A DNA stretch of 64,000 bases from Nautilus pompilius (taxonomy: Eukaryota > Mollusca > Cephalopoda > Nautilida > Nautilidae), in the NCBI GenBank assembly GCA_018389105.1, contig JACATO010001006.1:282972-346971 (forward strand). Direction: 5' to 3'. The stretch's first letter is position 1. The number at the start of each line of letters is the position of its first letter. This document shows positions 61,286 through 64,000 of this stretch, in pieces. The notes under the pieces were generated by a model. It saw only the letters and a list, made by a program, of their open reading frames with translations. It did no database searches and was not told the origin of the DNA. The translations under genes were made by a program, and so were the position numbers.

Positions 61286-61425
61286 ATCTCTCTCTCTCTC
61301 TCTCTCTTTTTCTCCATCTCTCTCTCTCGCTCTCTCTCCATCTCGCTCTCTCCATCTCACTCTCTTCTCTCTCCATCTCACTCTCTCTCTCTTTCTCCAT
61401 TCTCTCTTCATCTCTCTCTCCCCCC

Positions 61426-61456
<31 letters not shown>

Positions 61457-61584
61457 TTCTCTCACTCTCTCTCTCTCTCTCTCCATCTCTCTCTCTCATC
61501 TCACTCTCTCTCTCTGTCTCCCATCTCTCTCTCTCCATCTCACTCTCTCTCTCTTTCCATCTCTCTTCATCTCTCTCTTCCCCC

Positions 61585-61622
<38 letters not shown>
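61286..61622. repeat. TC-rich minisatellite (reverse of the 22.7-kb array)
   Basis: TC tracts punctuated by CTCTCCATCTCACTCTC. Its complement, GAGTGAGATGGAGAG, is the word that structures the 22.7-kb array. Ser/Leu-rich frames are artefacts. Confidence 0.95.
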
Positions 61623-61626
<4 letters not shown>

Positions 61627-62510
61627 AACAAATCAAAGATACCGGAAAACGCGAGATGATGGCGAACAACGGCTTCTCGGTTTCCCATCTTTAAAGAAAG
61701 ACATGGTCGGCTGTCCGTTAAGGTGGGGGATCTTAATTTTCCTCATCGCCGAATCACGAGAACAGAGGTGGAAAAACAAACATTACATCTGTGAAATCGA
61801 AGTCTGTTTTTTGTCCCCCCCGCCACAAACCTCCAGCCCCCTCCATTTTTTTTATGCTCGCGAACAAAAGTGGCGAAGTTAAAGTCGGTTGAGAAAATCA
61901 GTTCGGCCGCAGGGGCAGCAGCCGTTCGAAACTACGGCTCGGGAAACAGAGTTTACCTCTGCACGGCGCTTTTTCCAATTCATAGCGGATCCGGGGGAAG
62001 GAGGTTGGTGTGCCGTGTAGGCTGTTGATGAGGATGCTCGAGATTAATAAAGCGCGAGTCTGAGAGAACGCCGGAGTTAGCTGTGAGCCCACTCACGTTG
62101 TTGGTGCCGCGCTCCCTCTACCGGAAACGTTTCACGCTCGCGCCGAACGCCACGAGCGGGATACGATTAACGCCGGTGTCGCCTCGACGGTCGGCGAACA
62201 CTGCGCAGGATTAGCTGCCCTGGTCATACGGGAAATGCGGACCCCCTCCCACCTGTGCGCGTAATAAATACGGTTTTTAAATGCTTACCGGAGAAAAGCT
62301 AGGTCACGTGGGTAGCTCCAAAAGAGAAAAGGAAATGCCCATGTAGCATCCGTGCAAAGCCCGGAAGGCAGAGCAGATAAGTGGGACTTGGTGTCACGAA
62401 GGGTTTTTTCTGAAAAGTAATGTCTTTACAAAATGGCGAAAATGAAAGACTGGGTGTTTCGTACCTTTTCCAACCTTCGTCGCGAGCAAAGAAAGGGAGA
62501 CCTTTTTTTT
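61623..62510. other. CpG-rich unassigned DNA
   Basis: The densest CpG patch is about 62080-62220 (CGCTCGCGCCGAACGCCACG). No protein-coding exon could be supported. Confidence 0.35.
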
Positions 62511-63022
62511 TAGAGAGAGAGAGAGACAGAGAGACAGAGTGAGAGAGAGATATGACGCCATTACAGGGTGAGATATGACGTCATTACAGGGATAGATATG
62601 ACGTCATTACAGAGGGATATGATGTCATTACAGGAATAGATATGACGTCATTACAGAGGGATATGATGTCATTACAGGGATAGATATGACGTTAGTACAG
62701 AGAGATATGACGTCATTACGGGGAGAGATATGACGTCATTACAGAGGGATATGATGTCATTACAAGGATAGATATGACGCCATTACAGAGGGATATGATG
62801 TCATTACAGGGATAGATATGACGCCATTACAGAGGAATATGATGTCATTACAGGGATAGATATGACGTCATTACAGAGAGATATGATGTCATTACAGAGA
62901 GAGATATGACGTCAGTACAGAGAGAGATATGACGTTAGTACAAAGAGATATATGACGTCAGTACAGAGAGAGATATGACGTCAAGTACAGAGAGAGATAT
63001 GACGTCAAGTACAGAGAGAGAG
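62511..63022. repeat. Second TGACGTCA minisatellite
   Basis: Units of about 20-22 bases, GATATGACGTCATTACAGAG, largely alternating with GATATGATGTCATTACAGG so that a dimer of about 42 bases is visible. The last units change to TGACGTCAGTACAGAGAGA, very close to the 11-13 kb array. Confidence 0.95.
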
Positions 63023-64000
63023 AACCTAAAATATTAGAAAATGGAAAATAAAGAATTAAGCTTTTATATAAAACGAGCGAGTAATTGACCAGTTTTTAAG
63101 CTGTTTCTCACGGCTGCTCAATGATTTGTTTATTGTAATTTTCTCCGGAAGTTTGCAACGTTTTCGCACGCACCAATCGATTTTAGGGCCAGACGATTTT
63201 CAAGCGGGGGGGGGAGGAGAAGCGACCAGGCGGTGTTTTGGTTCACGCCTGAACTCTGTACCGCACACTTTTTACGGGTGAGAAAAGGTTTCTGCCCGAA
63301 GTCTTTTAGCTAGAGATTTCTCTCTCTCAGACTGGAAATAAGCTGAACAGTTGCTCTAAATTTCTTTCCCTTCGTCGTTCCCAGGGTTACCGACAATACT
63401 ACGATGGACGTACCGGCGCGACTTAGCCCTGTCTTTTATCTTGGTAAGCACGAGTTTGGAATCTCGATTCCGGCTGCCGATCTTCCGATCTGAAAAAAAG
63501 GGGTGAGGGAAGGGGTACCGGCGAATATCAGGCGAGTAATACAACTCTCATCCGGACCCTGCCGTTTCCAAATCTTTATGGTACAACTCTCGCTGGCGCA
63601 ACTTTCTTTCCCTAGAATTCTGATCGCTTTTTGAACATATCGCCCGTGACTCCCCAGAATTCCTGAATTTGCCTTCTCGCCTGGATCACGATAAATCCAG
63701 AAGAGCCGAGGAAACCTAAAGAATCCTCCACTACGGAAGAACGGGACGGCATACGATCCAAGGCGGCAGAAACTCTACAACTTCCGATCATTTAGTGCGA
63801 TACGTAAGTTCTGACGCTGGTTCCATTAGAGGTTTACCTGACTGGCGCCGCTGGCACAGGTATGACTTTACTACTCGGAGTGTAAGGCTGGGAAGACTTG
63901 TTAACCGACAACAGATGGCTTCAACTCATCCGTCTAGAACAGTCCCTCTGCGCCTATGCTGCCGACTGGGATTCGCGCCGGTCTTTATGCTCAACGAAAG
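63023..64000. other. CpG-rich right edge with possible first exons
   Basis: At 63404 an ATG opens MDVPARLSPVFYL and runs into CTTG|GTAAGC (GT at 63444-63445). This could be a short first coding exon. A further donor GATAC|GTAAGTT lies at 63804-63805 after about 150 bases of CpG-containing sequence, and CACAG|GTATGA near 63859. The gene, if any, would continue beyond the window. Confidence 0.25.

Noticed and set aside
61022..61694. ORFs of 142-205 codons over the 61.3-kb array
   Set aside because: Same artefact; the unique ends show no family resemblance.

Overview
This window is eukaryotic, almost certainly a metazoan and probably a marine invertebrate (a mollusc or other lophotrochozoan is my best guess, from the SINE style, the immunity-related GTPase and the repeat content; this is inference). 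It is gene-poor, AT-rich and full of microsatellites, minisatellites and decayed transposons. There are no operons, phage genes or CRISPR arrays. Only two protein genes are well supported.

Gene 1 (about 3.6-4.8 kb, minus strand) is a single-coding-exon, 403-residue protein of the immunity-related GTPase (IRG) type. Its nucleotide-binding motifs are degenerate: the P-loop ends GKE instead of GKS/T, and the DLPG switch motif reads KLTP. TKVD and the membrane-associated helical tail remain. A splice acceptor lies just before the ATG. Gene 2 (45.36-50.90 kb, plus strand) is TMEM115, a Golgi rhomboid-like membrane protein. It has three coding exons with clean GT-AG junctions whose translation joins exactly in frame to 364 residues, a CpG-rich ETS/ATGGCG promoter and a polyadenylation signal near 51.59 kb.

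The rest by region: 0.7-1.6 kb, a dead Tc1-like transposase; 5.8-7.3 kb, a near-perfect 746-bp tandem duplication; 11.2-13.2 kb, a 2-kb minisatellite of TGACGTCA (CRE-like) units; 15.7-16.2 kb, an unassigned membrane-type ORF; 18.5 kb, a possible 3' terminal exon; 21.0-21.5 kb, a hAT MITE with terminal inverted repeats and an 8-bp target duplication; 22.7-25.9 kb, GA-rich arrays, an (AAT)n tract and a CpG-rich promoter-like segment; 27.4-28.6 kb, a Tc1-like relic; 29-33 kb, two copies of a tRNA-derived-type SINE and a TC array; 38-40.5 kb and 43.6-44.7 kb, two different decayed hAT transposases (ZMYM1/DUF4371-like and GTF2IRD2/Charlie-like). After TMEM115 come further SINE pieces, a second copy of the 27-kb Tc1 family (54.4-55.4 kb), and a CpG-rich tail (53-64 kb). 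That tail carries a 36-bp translatable minisatellite, a second TGACGTCA array, ATGGCG motifs and several consensus splice donors. It may hold first exons of a gene lying to the right.

The two genes show no functional link. The most notable signals are the degenerate IRG, the recurrence of a TGACGTC core in three arrays with different units, the CpG-decay pattern in the largest array, and the same GATGGAGAGA minisatellite in opposite orientations at 22.7 and 61.3 kb.
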